Shown here: in pieces, positions 43,158-52,577 of the stretch | Layout of the letters: each line of letters opens with the position of its first letter | How positions within the stretch are numbered: position 1 is the stretch's first letter | Assembly (NCBI RefSeq): GCF_004342605.1 | Contig: NZ_SLZL01000005.1 | Span: 1-64,000, forward strand | Reading direction: 5' to 3' | Length of the DNA: 64,000 bases | DNA from: Caulobacter sp. BK020 | GTDB lineage: Bacteria; Pseudomonadota; Alphaproteobacteria; Caulobacterales; Caulobacteraceae | The notes under the pieces: generated by a model | Database searches by the model: none | What the model saw: only the letters and a program-made list of their open reading frames with translations | What the model was told of the DNA's origin: nothing | Made by a program: the position numbers and the translations under genes

Positions 43158-44126
43158 ATGTCGCTCCAGTCCCCTCTGAAGGTCGTCTTTGACACTGATC
43201 CCGGCGTCGACGATGCGCTGGCGCTGGCGTTCCTCCATGCTCATCCAGGCTTGGACCTGCTGGCCGTGACCACGGTGTTCGGCAATGCCGACATCGAGAC
43301 CACGACCCGAAACGCGCGCTACCTCTGCCAGCGCTTCGGGATTTCCGCGCCGATCGCTCAGGGCGCCGCCAAGCCGCTGCATCGGGCGCGAAACCCTTCG
43401 CCCGTCGCCATCCATGGCGGCAACGGGCTGGGAGACTATCCGGTCCCCGACCTTCGCCTGCCGCCGCTCCAGCCTCGCGACGCCGCCGACGAGATCATCG
43501 CTCGGATCAGGGCCGCGCCCGGCGCGGTGACGATCATCGCAGTGGGCCCGCTGACCAATCTGGCCCTGGCTTGCACGCGCGATCCCGAGATCGCCATCCT
43601 GGCGAGGGAAGTGATCCTGATGGGCGGCGCCTTCGGCGTCGGAAAACACGCCGGGAACGTCACCCCTCACGCCGAAGCCAACATCTTCAACGACCCCGAG
43701 GCGGCCGCCATCGTCCTGGCCGCGCCCTGGCCGATCAGCATCGTGGGCCTAGACGTGACGCTCGACTGTCTGCTGACCAACGAGGCGGCCGAGGCCCTGA
43801 CAGAGCGGGCGGGATGGCTGGGGCGCTTCATCTTCGATGTCACGCGCCACTACGTCGAAGCCTACCGGGCCGATGGCGTCGATGGGTGCTGCCTGCACGA
43901 TGTCGCCGCCGTCGCCTATGCCATAGACCGCGGCCTCTTCCGGATCCGCCACGGCGCGGTCGGCGTCGACACCATCGGTCCGCAGACCGGCCGCACCCGT
44001 TGGCTTCCCGACGAGCCGCCCCCAGCCCCGCGGAATGTCTGCGTGGGCGTTGACCGTGACGGCCTGGTCGACCTCTTCTGCGAATCCATCGTTCGACAAT
44101 CCGCCCTGACCGAGGCCGAGACGTGA
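43158..44126 (+). CDS. Inosine/uridine-preferring nucleoside hydrolase
   Basis: 322 residues. The Ca2+-binding aspartate cluster VVFDTDPGVDDALALAF (D12-D19) is the hallmark of the family. Further motifs are AVGPLTNLALA, EVILMGGAFGV and LHDVAAVAYA with the late metal-ligand Asp. The enzyme splits the N-glycosidic bond of nucleosides to base and ribose. The start at 43158 follows TAAGG. No signal peptide is seen, so it acts in the cytoplasm after import. It is co-regulated with the uptake genes by the operator at 42287. Confidence 0.93.
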   Translation: MSLQSPLKVVFDTDPGVDDALALAFLHAHPGLDLLAVTTVFGNADIETTTRNARYLCQRFGISAPIAQGAAKPLHRARNPSPVAIHGGNGLGDYPVPDLRLPPLQPRDAADEIIARIRAAPGAVTIIAVGPLTNLALACTRDPEIAILAREVILMGGAFGVGKHAGNVTPHAEANIFNDPEAAAIVLAAPWPISIVGLDVTLDCLLTNEAAEALTERAGWLGRFIFDVTRHYVEAYRADGVDGCCLHDVAAVAYAIDRGLFRIRHGAVGVDTIGPQTGRTRWLPDEPPPAPRNVCVGVDRDGLVDLFCESIVRQSALTEAET

Positions 44127-44314
44127 CACGCTCGCTTCTGTCGCCCCTGCTTCTGGCGCTCTTGGCTGGATTGGTCGTTCCCTTCCAGGCTGCGCCAACG
44201 CCCATCTCGCCAAGGCCCTGGGCCATCCGTCCTGGGCCGCGACGGCGGCCCGGAGCCTGGCGGCCCTCACGATTTGGCCGCCCTTTCCCCTTTCCCGCGC
44301 GCTCTCGGGCCTGA
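44123..44314 (+). pseudogene. Truncated gene with signal peptide
   Basis: A GTG overlapping the nucleoside hydrolase stop (GTGA) opens a frame whose first residues, TRSLLSPLLLALLAGLVVPF and QAAPTP, look like a signal peptide. After about 30 codons the sequence turns into Arg/Pro-rich text opposite the IS3 scrap and stops at 44314. The likely reading is a third gene of the operon, for an exported protein, cut off by insertion and later decay. What the protein was cannot be told. Confidence 0.4.
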
Positions 44315-44390
44315 CGCGCCAGGCATGGTAGCCGTTGGCCGACAGGCCCAGAACCCGACACATCATGCGAACGGCCTGGCGTCGCGGCGC
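44280..44390 (-). mobile_element. IS3-family transposase orfB fragment
   Basis: On the minus strand MKFGFVDERRDA, then after a one-base shift VRMMCRVLGLSANGYHAWRV and RPESARERG, match the first 40 residues of IS3-group OrfB transposases. The DDE catalytic core is absent and no terminal repeats were seen. It is a decayed scrap, too small to move, but it marks an old insertion at the end of the nucleoside operon. The rest of 44127-44487 shows no gene. Confidence 0.7.
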
Positions 44391-44487
44391 TCATCGACGA
44401 ACCCGAACTTCATCGGGAGGCCGCCCCGAAGATGAGCACGGCGATTTTTCCGCTCGTCCCCGACATCAGTCGCCACCTTTCAAGAAC

Positions 44488-45366
44488 CTAGCGAAAAGGA
44501 CGCAGATCTTGGCTACGCGCCGCGGCCAGGTCCTGTAGCCAATTGCGCACGGCCCGCACCCGGGCGCTCGCGGCAACCTCTCGCAAGGTGCTGACCCAGA
44601 AGCGACGCTGCAACAGCACACGCGGCGTCACCCTAATTAGACCCTCCGCCAGGAAGCAGGGCAGAATCCCGACCCCGCCCCCAGCCAGGATGATCTCGCG
44701 CTGCGCCCGGATCGAGGAGCTCGACAATGCCGCCTCAAGCCCAGGCGCCGCCTCATCGAGATAGCGCAGTTCCGGCGAATAGAGCAGGTCATCGACATAG
44801 CCGACGATCTGGCATCGCCGCAGATCCTCGGCCTCATCCAGCGAACCAATCTCCGCGAGATACTGCGGCGTCGTGTAGACGGCCAGCTGATAATCCGTCA
44901 GCGGCTCGACCAGCAGTCGGCTGTCGGTGGGCGCGCTCAGGGTGACAGCCAGGTCCACCTCGCGCCGCGCCGGCGACAGGAACCCGGCATTAGCCGCCAG
45001 CTCGATCCGCAGCGTCGGACGAGCGCGACGGAAGGCCGGCAAGGCGGGGGCCAGGACGTGCGCCCCGAAGCCTTCGGCGACACTGATGCGCACCGCGCCA
45101 CCGGCGGCCTCCGGATCGCCGGACCGGACAGCGGCGTGCATGGCGGTCTCGGCTTGCAACCCCGCCTCGAGCAGCCGTGAGCCGGCGCTAGTCAACCGCA
45201 GCCCCGCCGCCGAACGGACAAACAGCGTCGCCTTCAGAACGGTCTCCAGCCTCGCCACGCGCCGACTGACGGTGGCGGTGTCGACACCCGTCCTCTGAGC
45301 GGCAGCGTTGAACGAGCCGGCCCGCGCAGCGGCCAGGAAGTAGCGAAGATCGTCCCAGTCGAACAT
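44488..45366 (-). CDS. LysR-family regulator of the valine operon
   Basis: 292 residues. The N-terminal winged HTH is FDWDDLRYFLAAARAGSFNA, then TGVDTATVSRRVARLE, followed by a substrate-binding domain starting at GAVRISVAEG. The start at 45366 is the standard family N-terminus. It is divergent from mmsA across 91 bp and should control it. The subgroup is close to regulators of mmsA in other alphaproteobacteria by arrangement; I cannot name the inducer. Confidence 0.9.
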   Translation of the reverse strand: MFDWDDLRYFLAAARAGSFNAAAQRTGVDTATVSRRVARLETVLKATLFVRSAAGLRLTSAGSRLLEAGLQAETAMHAAVRSGDPEAAGGAVRISVAEGFGAHVLAPALPAFRRARPTLRIELAANAGFLSPARREVDLAVTLSAPTDSRLLVEPLTDYQLAVYTTPQYLAEIGSLDEAEDLRRCQIVGYVDDLLYSPELRYLDEAAPGLEAALSSSSIRAQREIILAGGGVGILPCFLAEGLIRVTPRVLLQRRFWVSTLREVAASARVRAVRNWLQDLAAARSQDLRPFR

Positions 45367-45391
45367 GGCTGTGAAAATTTGCCGAAACTCT

Positions 45392-45420
45392 TTGCATAAT
45401 CGCAATAGCCATCTTGCATA
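45392..45420. promoter_or_regulatory. LysR-type operator candidate between lysR and mmsA
   Basis: TTGC-N6-GCAA at 45392-45405 is an inverted repeat, and TTGCATA recurs at 45414-45420. Both are in the AT-rich divergent region, in the form usual for LysR sites. This would activate or repress mmsA. Confidence 0.45.
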
Positions 45421-45457
45421 TATCGAAGATAGTGCGTCCCAACAATGGGAGAGCACT

Positions 45458-46954
45458 GTGCGGGCGATCAGTCATTTCGTGAACGGACAAGCCCTCGAAG
45501 GACAGTCCGGCCGCTTCGGCGATGTGTTCAACCCGAACACCGGCGAGGTCCAGGCCCGTGCGCCCCTAGCGACCGAGGCCGAGCTGGACGCCGCGGTCCA
45601 GGCCGCCGCCGCCGCCCAGGTCGGCTGGGCCGCCACAAATCCCCAGCGCCGCGCCCGGGTGATGTTCGAGTTCAAGCGCCTGGTCGAGCGCGACATGAAC
45701 GCCCTGGCCGAGATCCTGTCGTCCGAGCACGGCAAGGTCATCGCCGACTCCAAGGGCGACATCCAGCGTGGCCTGGAAGTCATAGAGTTCGCCTGCGGGA
45801 TCCCCCACGTGCTGAAGGGCGAGTACACCGAGGGCGCGGGTCCCGGCATCGATGTCTATTCGATGCGCCAGCCGCTGGGCGTCTGCGCGGGCATCACGCC
45901 ATTCAACTTCCCGGCCATGATCCCGATGTGGATGTTCGGCATCGCCATCGCGGTGGGCAACAGCTTCATCCTCAAGCCGTCGGAGAAGGATCCGACGGTA
46001 CCGGTCAAGCTGGCCGAGCTGATGATGGAGGCCGGCGCCCCCGCCGGGGTGCTGAACGTGGTGCACGGCGACAAGACCGCCGTCGACGCCATCCTGACCC
46101 ATCCGCTGATCCGCGCGGTCAGCTTCGTCGGCAGCTCCGACATCGCCCACTACGTCTACCAGACGGGCGCGGCGCATGGGAAGCGCGTCCAGGCCATGGG
46201 CGGGGCCAAGAACCACGGGATCGTCATGCCCGACGCCGACCTGGACCAGGTGGTCAAGGACCTGTCCGGCGCGGCCTTCGGTTCGGCCGGCGAGCGCTGC
46301 ATGGCCCTGCCGGTGGTCGTGCCGGTTGGCCGCAAGACCGGTGACGAGCTGCGCGAGCGGATGGTCGCCGAGATCGAGACCCTGAAGGTCGGTATCTCCA
46401 CCGATCCCGCCGCCCACTACGGCCCGGTGGTCGGCGCCGCGCATCGGGCCAAGATCGCCGACTACATCCAGCTGGGCGTCGCCGAGGGCGCCGAGCTGGT
46501 GGTCGATGGCCGCGACTTCGCCCTGCAGGGCTTCGAGAATGGCTTCTTCATCGGCCCCTCGCTGTTCGACGGCGTCACCAAGGGCATGAAGACCTACCAG
46601 GAGGAGATCTTCGGACCCGTCCTGCAGATCGTCCGGGCCGAGAGCTTCGAGGAGGCGCTCAGCCTGCCGTCCGAGCACCAGTACGGCAACGGCGTGGCGA
46701 TCTTCACCCGCAACGGCCGGGCGGCCCGCGAGTTCGCCAGCCGAGTCAATGTCGGCATGGTCGGCATCAACGTGCCGATCCCGGTGCCGGTCGCCTACCA
46801 CACCTTCGGCGGCTGGAAGCGCAGCGCGTTCGGCGACACCAACCAGCACGGCGTCGAAGGCGTGAAGTTCTACACCAAGGTCAAGACGATCACGGCGCGG
46901 TGGCCGGAGGGCGACCACGAGGGCGACGCCTTCGTCATCCCGACGATGAAATAG
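45458..46954 (+). CDS. mmsA: CoA-acylating methylmalonate-semialdehyde dehydrogenase
   Basis: 498 residues from a GTG at 45458, after GGGAGAG. It is an aldehyde dehydrogenase of the MmsA type: ITPFNFPAMIPMWMFGIAI, FVGSSDIAHYVY, MGGAKNHGIVMPD and the nucleophile in SAGERCMALP; the Glu of classical ALDHs is replaced by the AKNH segment. It converts methylmalonate semialdehyde to propionyl-CoA at the end of valine breakdown. It leads the operon and is divergent from the LysR regulator. Confidence 0.95.
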   Translation: MRAISHFVNGQALEGQSGRFGDVFNPNTGEVQARAPLATEAELDAAVQAAAAAQVGWAATNPQRRARVMFEFKRLVERDMNALAEILSSEHGKVIADSKGDIQRGLEVIEFACGIPHVLKGEYTEGAGPGIDVYSMRQPLGVCAGITPFNFPAMIPMWMFGIAIAVGNSFILKPSEKDPTVPVKLAELMMEAGAPAGVLNVVHGDKTAVDAILTHPLIRAVSFVGSSDIAHYVYQTGAAHGKRVQAMGGAKNHGIVMPDADLDQVVKDLSGAAFGSAGERCMALPVVVPVGRKTGDELRERMVAEIETLKVGISTDPAAHYGPVVGAAHRAKIADYIQLGVAEGAELVVDGRDFALQGFENGFFIGPSLFDGVTKGMKTYQEEIFGPVLQIVRAESFEEALSLPSEHQYGNGVAIFTRNGRAAREFASRVNVGMVGINVPIPVPVAYHTFGGWKRSAFGDTNQHGVEGVKFYTKVKTITARWPEGDHEGDAFVIPTMK

Positions 46955-46994
46955 GCTCGGTGCGCCGCCCACCTCCCGGTGACGGCGCGCGACT

Positions 46995-47024
46995 GGCGGT
47001 TCGGGATTTTGATCCCGAACCGCC
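46995..47024 (+). terminator. Strong hairpin between mmsA and isobutyryl-CoA dehydrogenase
   Basis: A perfect 13-bp stem (46995-47007 with 47012-47024) and a TTTG loop, followed by CTTTTA. This has the form of an intrinsic terminator, 40 bp after mmsA and only 17 bp before the next ATG. It may end the mmsA transcript, lower downstream expression, or protect a processed 3' end. Confidence 0.72.
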
Positions 47025-47041
47025 CTTTTACGGATCTCACA

Positions 47042-48178
47042 ATGTCTTTCGCCCTGACCGAAGACCAGCGCGCGATCCAGGCCATGGCCGGCGACTTCGC
47101 CGCCGACCGCCTGGCCCCGCATTCGGCCCATTGGGACGAGATCCGCCACTTCCCGATCGACGTCCTACGCGAGGCCGCGGCGCTGGGCTTGGCTGGCATT
47201 TACGTGGCCGAAGAGGTCGGCGGCAGCGGCCTGACGCGCCTGGACGCCTCGCTGGTGTTCGAGGCGCTCAGCTACGGCGATGTGTCGACGGCTGCCTTTC
47301 TGTCGATCCACAACATGGCCTCGTGGATGATCGACCGGTTCGGATCCGACGAACTGCGCCGGCGCTACCTGCCACGCCTGACGACGATGGAGTCGATCGC
47401 CAGCTACTGTCTGACCGAACCGGGCGCGGGCTCCGACGCCGCCAATCTGCGCACCAGCGCCCGTTTGGACGGCGACGCCTATGTCGTCAATGGATCCAAG
47501 GCCTTCATCTCGGGGGCCGGCGCATCAGACGTCTATGTCGTGATGGTCCGCACCGGAGGACCCGGCGCTAAGGGCGTCTCGGCCCTGGTGGTCGAGAAGT
47601 CGATGGCCGGCCTGTCGTTCGGGGCTAATGAAAAGAAGATGGGCTGGAACAGCCAGCCGACCGCCCAGGTCAATTTCGACAATGTCCGCGTGCCGGCCGC
47701 CAACCGTATCGGGGACGAAGGCGAGGGCTTCCGCTTCGCCATGATGGGGCTGGACGGCGGGCGGCTGAACATCGCCTCCTGCTCGCTGGGCGGTGCGAAG
47801 TTCGCCCTCGACACGGCCAAGGCCTATCTGGAGACCCGCAATCAGTTCGGCCGTCCGCTGAAGGATTTTCAGGCCCTGCAGTTCAAGCTGGCCGACATGG
47901 CCACCGAGCTGGAGGCCGCCCGGCTGATGGTTCGCCGCGCCGCCGCCGCCCTGGACAACCGCGACCCGGAGGCCACCAAGCTGTGCGCCATGGCCAAGCG
48001 CTTCGCCACCGACGCCGGTTTCCAGGTGGCCAACGACGCCCTGCAGCTGCACGGCGGCTACGGCTACCTGCAGGACTATCCGCTGGAACGCATCGTCCGC
48101 GACCTGCGCGTCCACCAGATCCTGGAAGGGACCAACGAGATCATGCGGGTGATCATCGCCCGCGAGATGTTCCGTTAG
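47042..48178 (+). CDS. Isobutyryl-CoA dehydrogenase (ACAD)
   Basis: 378 residues. ACAD motifs are YCLTEPGAGSDAANLRTSA, YVVNGSKAFISGAG, QFGRPLKDFQALQFKLADM and LHGGYGYLQDYPLERIVRD, with catalytic Glu in ILEGTNEIMR. This last pattern and the operon of valine genes make isobutyryl-CoA to methacrylyl-CoA oxidation the best role; short-branched acyl-CoA dehydrogenase is the alternative. ETF passes the electrons on. The ribosome site is weak and overlaps the base of the hairpin region. Confidence 0.9.
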   Translation: MSFALTEDQRAIQAMAGDFAADRLAPHSAHWDEIRHFPIDVLREAAALGLAGIYVAEEVGGSGLTRLDASLVFEALSYGDVSTAAFLSIHNMASWMIDRFGSDELRRRYLPRLTTMESIASYCLTEPGAGSDAANLRTSARLDGDAYVVNGSKAFISGAGASDVYVVMVRTGGPGAKGVSALVVEKSMAGLSFGANEKKMGWNSQPTAQVNFDNVRVPAANRIGDEGEGFRFAMMGLDGGRLNIASCSLGGAKFALDTAKAYLETRNQFGRPLKDFQALQFKLADMATELEAARLMVRRAAAALDNRDPEATKLCAMAKRFATDAGFQVANDALQLHGGYGYLQDYPLERIVRDLRVHQILEGTNEIMRVIIAREMFR

Positions 48179-48229
48179 CCGCCCCGTCCCTTGGCCCGAA
48201 CAACGTCCACTCCCTCTTCGCAGGACCTC

Positions 48230-48976
48230 ATGAACATCCACGACAATGTCTTCCTCGTCACCGGTGCGGCTTCGGGCCTGGGCGCGGCGACCGCGGACAT
48301 GCTCGCCCTCGCCGGCGGGCATGTGGTCGCGGCCGATCTCAAGCCCGGCGATGACCCACGCTTCACGTGGGTGGCCTGCGACGTCGCCGACGAGGCCAGC
48401 GCCCACGCCGCCGTGGCGACGGCGACGGCGACCGGGTTGGGTCGCTTTTCGGGTCTGGTCAATTGTGCGGGCGTCGCGCCCGGCGCCAAGACCGCCAGCA
48501 GCAAGGGGCCCCATCCGCTGGCGCTGTTCGAGACTGTCATCCGGGTCAACCTGATCGGCACCTTCAACATGACCAGGCTGGCCGCCCAGGCCATGCTTGA
48601 CAACGCGCCCGACGCCGAGGGCGAGCGTGGCGCGATCGTCAACACCGCCTCGGTCGCCGCTTTCGAAGGCCAGGTAGGCCAAGTCGCCTACGCCGCCTCC
48701 AAGGCCGGCGTGGCCGGCATGACCCTCAACATCGCCCGTGATCTGGCCCCTTCGGGCGTCCGCTGCTGCACGATCGCGCCGGGCCTGTTCGAAACGCCAA
48801 TGCTGCGGGGCCTGCCGCAGGCGGTTCAGGAGTCCCTGGGCGGTACGGCGCCGTTCCCCAACCGGCTGGGTCGGGGCCCCGAGTACGCCAAGCTGGTCAA
48901 GGCGATCCTCGAAAACCCCATGCTCAACGGCGAGACCATCCGCCTGGACGGCGCCTTGCGGATGGCCCCGCGATGA
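48230..48976 (+). CDS. SDR, type II 3-hydroxyacyl-CoA dehydrogenase-like
   Basis: 248 residues from the ATG at 48230, after AGGA. The motifs TGAASGLG, CAGVAPG, IVNTASVAAFEGQVGQ and YAASK are those of the HSD17B10-like branch of SDRs, which oxidises 2-methyl-3-hydroxyacyl-CoA in isoleucine breakdown. So the operon may serve isoleucine as well as valine. Its stop overlaps the next start as ATGA. Confidence 0.87.
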   Translation: MNIHDNVFLVTGAASGLGAATADMLALAGGHVVAADLKPGDDPRFTWVACDVADEASAHAAVATATATGLGRFSGLVNCAGVAPGAKTASSKGPHPLALFETVIRVNLIGTFNMTRLAAQAMLDNAPDAEGERGAIVNTASVAAFEGQVGQVAYAASKAGVAGMTLNIARDLAPSGVRCCTIAPGLFETPMLRGLPQAVQESLGGTAPFPNRLGRGPEYAKLVKAILENPMLNGETIRLDGALRMAPR

Positions 48977-50043
48977 CCGTCGCCGGCCAGGACGAGGTTC
49001 TCGTCAGCCAGGACGGCCGGGTCGCCCGGCTCACCCTCAATCGGCCCAAGGCGCTGCACGCTCTGACCGAGGCCATGTGCGCGACCATGACGCGCGCCCT
49101 GCTGACCTGGCGCGACGATCCCGCCATCACCCTGGTGATGATCGACCACGCGGGCGAGCGCGGCTTCTGCGCCGGCGGCGATATCCGCATGCTGGCCCGG
49201 AGCGGTCAGGGCGATGGCGAGGCGGCGCGATCGTTCTTCAAGACCGAGTACCGGTTGAACCATCTGCTGTTCACCTATCCTAAGCCGGTCGCGGCCTTCA
49301 TGGACGGCGTGGTGATGGGCGGCGGCGCGGGCGTCGCCCTGCCCTGCCGCTACCGCGTGGCCACCGAGAACACCATCTTCGCCATGCCCGAGACCGGCAT
49401 CGGCCTATTCCCCGACGTCGGCGGCGGCTGGCACTTGCCGCGCCTGCCGGGCGAGACCGGTCTCTGGCTGGCCTTGACGGGGGCGCGCCTGAAGACCGCC
49501 GATTGCCTAGCCTTGGGCCTCGCCAGCCACGCGATCGCCGCCGCCAGTCTTCCGGTCGTTAAGACAGCGATCCTGGCCAATCCAGAAGCGATCGGCACGA
49601 TCCTCGTCGAGGCCGCCCTCGATGTCGGCCCCGCCCCGCTCAGGGCCTGCCGGACGGCCATCGACACGGCCTTCTCCGGTTCCAGCGTCGAGGAGATCGT
49701 CTCCGCCCTGGAGACCGGCGACGCCTGGTCGCGCGGTCAGGCCGAAATTCTCGCTGGCAAATCGCCCCAGGCCCTGAAGGTCGCCTTCCGGCAACTCACC
49801 CATGGCCGCGAGCACGACGACTTCACCCAGACCTTGGCCATGGAATACCGGGTCGGCGCGCGGCTGGTGCATCGCCACGACTTCCAGCAAGGCGTGCGCG
49901 CCGTGATCGTGGTCAAGGACAACGATCCGCGCTGGGCCCCGTCGTCCCTGGCCGACGTGCCCGACGCCCTGCTAGACCAGATCTTCGCCCCCCTCCCCGC
50001 CGACCAGGAATGGACCCCACTGGTCCAAGGAGCCCTCACATGA
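48973..50043 (+). CDS. 3-hydroxyisobutyryl-CoA hydrolase
   Basis: 356 residues of the crotonase superfamily. Length and motifs ([52 protein letters not shown], and the long C-terminal extension with [10 protein letters not shown]) are those of HIBCH rather than of an enoyl-CoA hydratase of 260 residues. It frees 3-hydroxyisobutyrate from its CoA ester and so removes the toxic methacrylyl-CoA branch. ATGA overlaps link it with the genes before and after. Confidence 0.92.
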   Translation: MTVAGQDEVLVSQDGRVARLTLNRPKALHALTEAMCATMTRALLTWRDDPAITLVMIDHAGERGFCAGGDIRMLARSGQGDGEAARSFFKTEYRLNHLLFTYPKPVAAFMDGVVMGGGAGVALPCRYRVATENTIFAMPETGIGLFPDVGGGWHLPRLPGETGLWLALTGARLKTADCLALGLASHAIAAASLPVVKTAILANPEAIGTILVEAALDVGPAPLRACRTAIDTAFSGSSVEEIVSALETGDAWSRGQAEILAGKSPQALKVAFRQLTHGREHDDFTQTLAMEYRVGARLVHRHDFQQGVRAVIVVKDNDPRWAPSSLADVPDALLDQIFAPLPADQEWTPLVQGALT

Positions 50044-50936
50044 CCCGCATCGCCTTCATCGGCCTGGGCAACATGGGCGGCGGCATGGCCGCCAACCAGG
50101 CCAAGGCCCAGCATCAGGTGAGCGCCTTCGATCTGTCGGCGGCGGCGCTGGAGAAGGCCGTGGCGGCCGGCTGCCACGCGGCGGGCTCGGTGGCCGAGGC
50201 GGTCAGGGACGCGGAGGTGGTGATCACCATGCTGCCGGCTGGCCCGCACGTGCGCTCGGTGTATGGCGAACACGTGCTGGCCCATGCGCCGAAATCGGCC
50301 CTGCTGATCGACTGCTCCACGATCGACCTCGACAGCGCCCGGGCCGTGGCCAAACAGGCGGCCGAAGCCGGCTTCCGCTTCGCCGACGCGCCGGTGTCGG
50401 GCGGGATCATGGCCGCCGAGGCCGGGACCCTGGCCTTCATGGTCGGCTGCGACACGGCCGACTTCCCGGCGGTCGAGGCGGCTTTGGCCCCGATGTCGCG
50501 CGCGACGATCCACGCCGGCGACCACGGGGCGGGACAGGCGGCCAAGATCTGCAACAACATGCTGCTGGGCGTGTCGATGCTGGGGACCTGCGAGGCCTTC
50601 GCCCTGGCCGAGAAGCTGGGCCTGGCCGCCGACCGGTTCTTCGAGATCGCCAGCAAGTCGTCGGGCCAGTGCTGGTCGGTGTCGACCTATTGCCCGGTCC
50701 CGGGCGTGGGGCCCGCCACCCCGGCCGATCGCGGCTACGAAGGCGGGTTCGCCACGGCGATGATGCTCAAGGACCTCAAGCTGGCCCAGGAGGCCGCCGC
50801 CCGGGCCGGCGCCTCCACCCCGATGGGCGCCCAGGCGGAGGCCCTCTATGCGCTGTTCGACGCCAACGGCTTTGGCGGCAAGGACTTCTCGGCCGTCCTG
50901 CAGATGCTGCGCGGGCGGCTGGCGGACCTGAACTGA
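50040..50936 (+). CDS. mmsB: 3-hydroxyisobutyrate dehydrogenase
   Basis: 298 residues of the beta-hydroxyacid dehydrogenase family. The dinucleotide motif [12 protein letters not shown] starts at residue 6, the substrate loop is [16 protein letters not shown], and the catalytic lysine is in [13 protein letters not shown]. It oxidises 3-hydroxyisobutyrate to methylmalonate semialdehyde, the substrate of MmsA. The start overlaps the hydrolase stop by 4 bp. Confidence 0.95.
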   Translation: MTRIAFIGLGNMGGGMAANQAKAQHQVSAFDLSAAALEKAVAAGCHAAGSVAEAVRDAEVVITMLPAGPHVRSVYGEHVLAHAPKSALLIDCSTIDLDSARAVAKQAAEAGFRFADAPVSGGIMAAEAGTLAFMVGCDTADFPAVEAALAPMSRATIHAGDHGAGQAAKICNNMLLGVSMLGTCEAFALAEKLGLAADRFFEIASKSSGQCWSVSTYCPVPGVGPATPADRGYEGGFATAMMLKDLKLAQEAAARAGASTPMGAQAEALYALFDANGFGGKDFSAVLQMLRGRLADLN

Positions 50937-50974
50937 ACTTTCCCATGCCTTCGACGAGCTTAGGAGCCGACCAG

Positions 50975-51763
50975 ATGTCCTACGAAACCCTGCTCGTCGA
51001 GCGCGCTCCGGACGGCGCCGAAGGCGTGTTGCGCATCCGCCTGAACCGACCCGAAGCGCTCAACGCCCTGAACGCGAGGCTGTTGGTCGAGATGGCCGAC
51101 GCCTTGAGGGCGGCCGACGCCGACGAGACCGTGCGCTGCATCGTAATCACCGGCTCGCCCAAGGCCTTCGCGGCCGGGGCCGACATCAAGGAGATGGCGA
51201 CCAAGACCTACGCCCAGGCCTTCAAGGAAGATTTCTTCACCGCCGGCGCGCGGGCGGTCGAGCAATGCCGCAAGCCGATCATCGCGGCGGTGGCCGGATA
51301 CGCCCTGGGCGGTGGCTGCGAGCTGGCCATGGCCTGCGACTTCATCGTCGCCGCCGACACCGCCAAGTTCGGCCAGCCCGAGATCAACCTCGGCGTGGCG
51401 CCAGGGATCGGCGGCAGCCAGCGCCTGACGCGGCTGGTCGGCAAGTCCAAGGCCATGGACATGATCCTGACCGGCCGAATGATGGACGCGTCCGAGGCCG
51501 AGCGCAGCGGCCTGGTGTCCCGCGTCTTCCCGGCGGCCACGCTCGACGGCGAGGTCCTGGCCATCGCGGGCAAGATCGCGGCCCAGTCGCCCCTGGCGGC
51601 GATGGCCAACAAGGAAATGGTCGACGCCGCGCTGGAGACGACGCTCGCCGCGGGTCTGAAGTTCGAGCGGCGCCTGTTCCACTCCCTGTTTGCGTTCGAG
51701 GACCAGAAGGAGGGAATGGCGGCCTTCGTCGAGAAGCGCCCGCCTCGGTTCGCGGGCCAGTAG
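50975..51763 (+). CDS. Enoyl-CoA hydratase (likely methacrylyl-CoA hydratase)
   Basis: 262 residues; TAGGAG precedes the ATG. Crotonase motifs are [28 protein letters not shown], with the two catalytic Glu residues expected in GGGCELA and [14 protein letters not shown]. This is the common short-chain enoyl-CoA hydratase type (EchA8/ECHS1-like). In the operon it would hydrate methacrylyl-CoA to 3-hydroxyisobutyryl-CoA. It is the last gene and converges on the next operon with only 13 bp between stops. Confidence 0.92.
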   Translation: MSYETLLVERAPDGAEGVLRIRLNRPEALNALNARLLVEMADALRAADADETVRCIVITGSPKAFAAGADIKEMATKTYAQAFKEDFFTAGARAVEQCRKPIIAAVAGYALGGGCELAMACDFIVAADTAKFGQPEINLGVAPGIGGSQRLTRLVGKSKAMDMILTGRMMDASEAERSGLVSRVFPAATLDGEVLAIAGKIAAQSPLAAMANKEMVDAALETTLAAGLKFERRLFHSLFAFEDQKEGMAAFVEKRPPRFAGQ

Positions 51764-51776
51764 TCGACACTGAAGG

Positions 51777-52577
51777 TCAGGCGACCGGCGCGCCGGGAAA
51801 GGCCGGCCGACGCTTGTCCATGAAGGCCGCAACCCCTTCGCGCCCCTCGTCGGATCCGCTGGCGGCGGCGATGGACGCCGCTTCGGCGTCCAGTTGATCG
51901 GCCAGTCCGACGATCGCGCCGCCGTGCAGCAATCGACGACAGGCCGCCAGCGCGCCGACGGCCCCCAGGGCCAACGCTTCGGCGGTTTCGCGAGCGGTGG
52001 CGACGAGGTCGTCATCGGTCACCGTGCGGGTGACCAAGCCCATGGCGGCGGCCTCCTCGGCCCCGACGCGGCGGTTGGTCAGCATCATCTCCTGGGCTCG
52101 CCTCAGGCCGACCAGCCGAGGCAGCAACCAGCTGGCCCCGCCATCCGGGGTCAGGCCGATCGCCGAATAAGCGACCGTGAACTGGGCCGACCGGGCGGCG
52201 ATAGCGATGTCGCCCAGAATGGCCAGGCTCAGCCCTGCGCCTGCGGCGGGACCATTGATGGCCGTGACCAGCGGTTTGGCCATCGTCGCCAGGCGCAGGA
52301 CGCCGGCGTGAAAGGTCCTCGCCAGGGCGCCCACCGTCTCCTCGGCCTTGTCGCCGATCCGGGCGAAGAGGTCGACATCGCCGCCAACGCAGAAGAACGG
52401 TCCCGCCCCCGTCAGGACCACGCACCGTATGTCGCCATCATCGGCGCAACGGATGGCGGCCTCGTGCAGGGCCCGCGCCATCTCCGGCCCGACGGCGTTG
52501 CGGCGCTCAGGCCGGTTCAGCGTCAGCCAGGCCACGCCCCTTGCGATCTCGACGGCGACGGCCGGGGTGTCGGTCAT
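51777..52577 (-). CDS. Enoyl-CoA hydratase/isomerase family protein
   Basis: 266 residues of the crotonase fold: FFCVGGDVDLFARIG for the oxyanion loop, INGPAAGAGLSLAILGD and YSAIGLTPDGGASWLLPR. At the first catalytic position the family Glu is missing (AGAGLSL), and the second position carries Thr-Pro-Asp. So it may be an isomerase or a variant hydratase such as PaaG-like enzymes. The start overlaps the kinase gene stop as ATGA. Last gene of the SDR, ACAD, kinase operon. Confidence 0.87.
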   Translation of the reverse strand: MTDTPAVAVEIARGVAWLTLNRPERRNAVGPEMARALHEAAIRCADDGDIRCVVLTGAGPFFCVGGDVDLFARIGDKAEETVGALARTFHAGVLRLATMAKPLVTAINGPAAGAGLSLAILGDIAIAARSAQFTVAYSAIGLTPDGGASWLLPRLVGLRRAQEMMLTNRRVGAEEAAAMGLVTRTVTDDDLVATARETAEALALGAVGALAACRRLLHGGAIVGLADQLDAEAASIAAASGSDEGREGVAAFMDKRRPAFPGAPVA

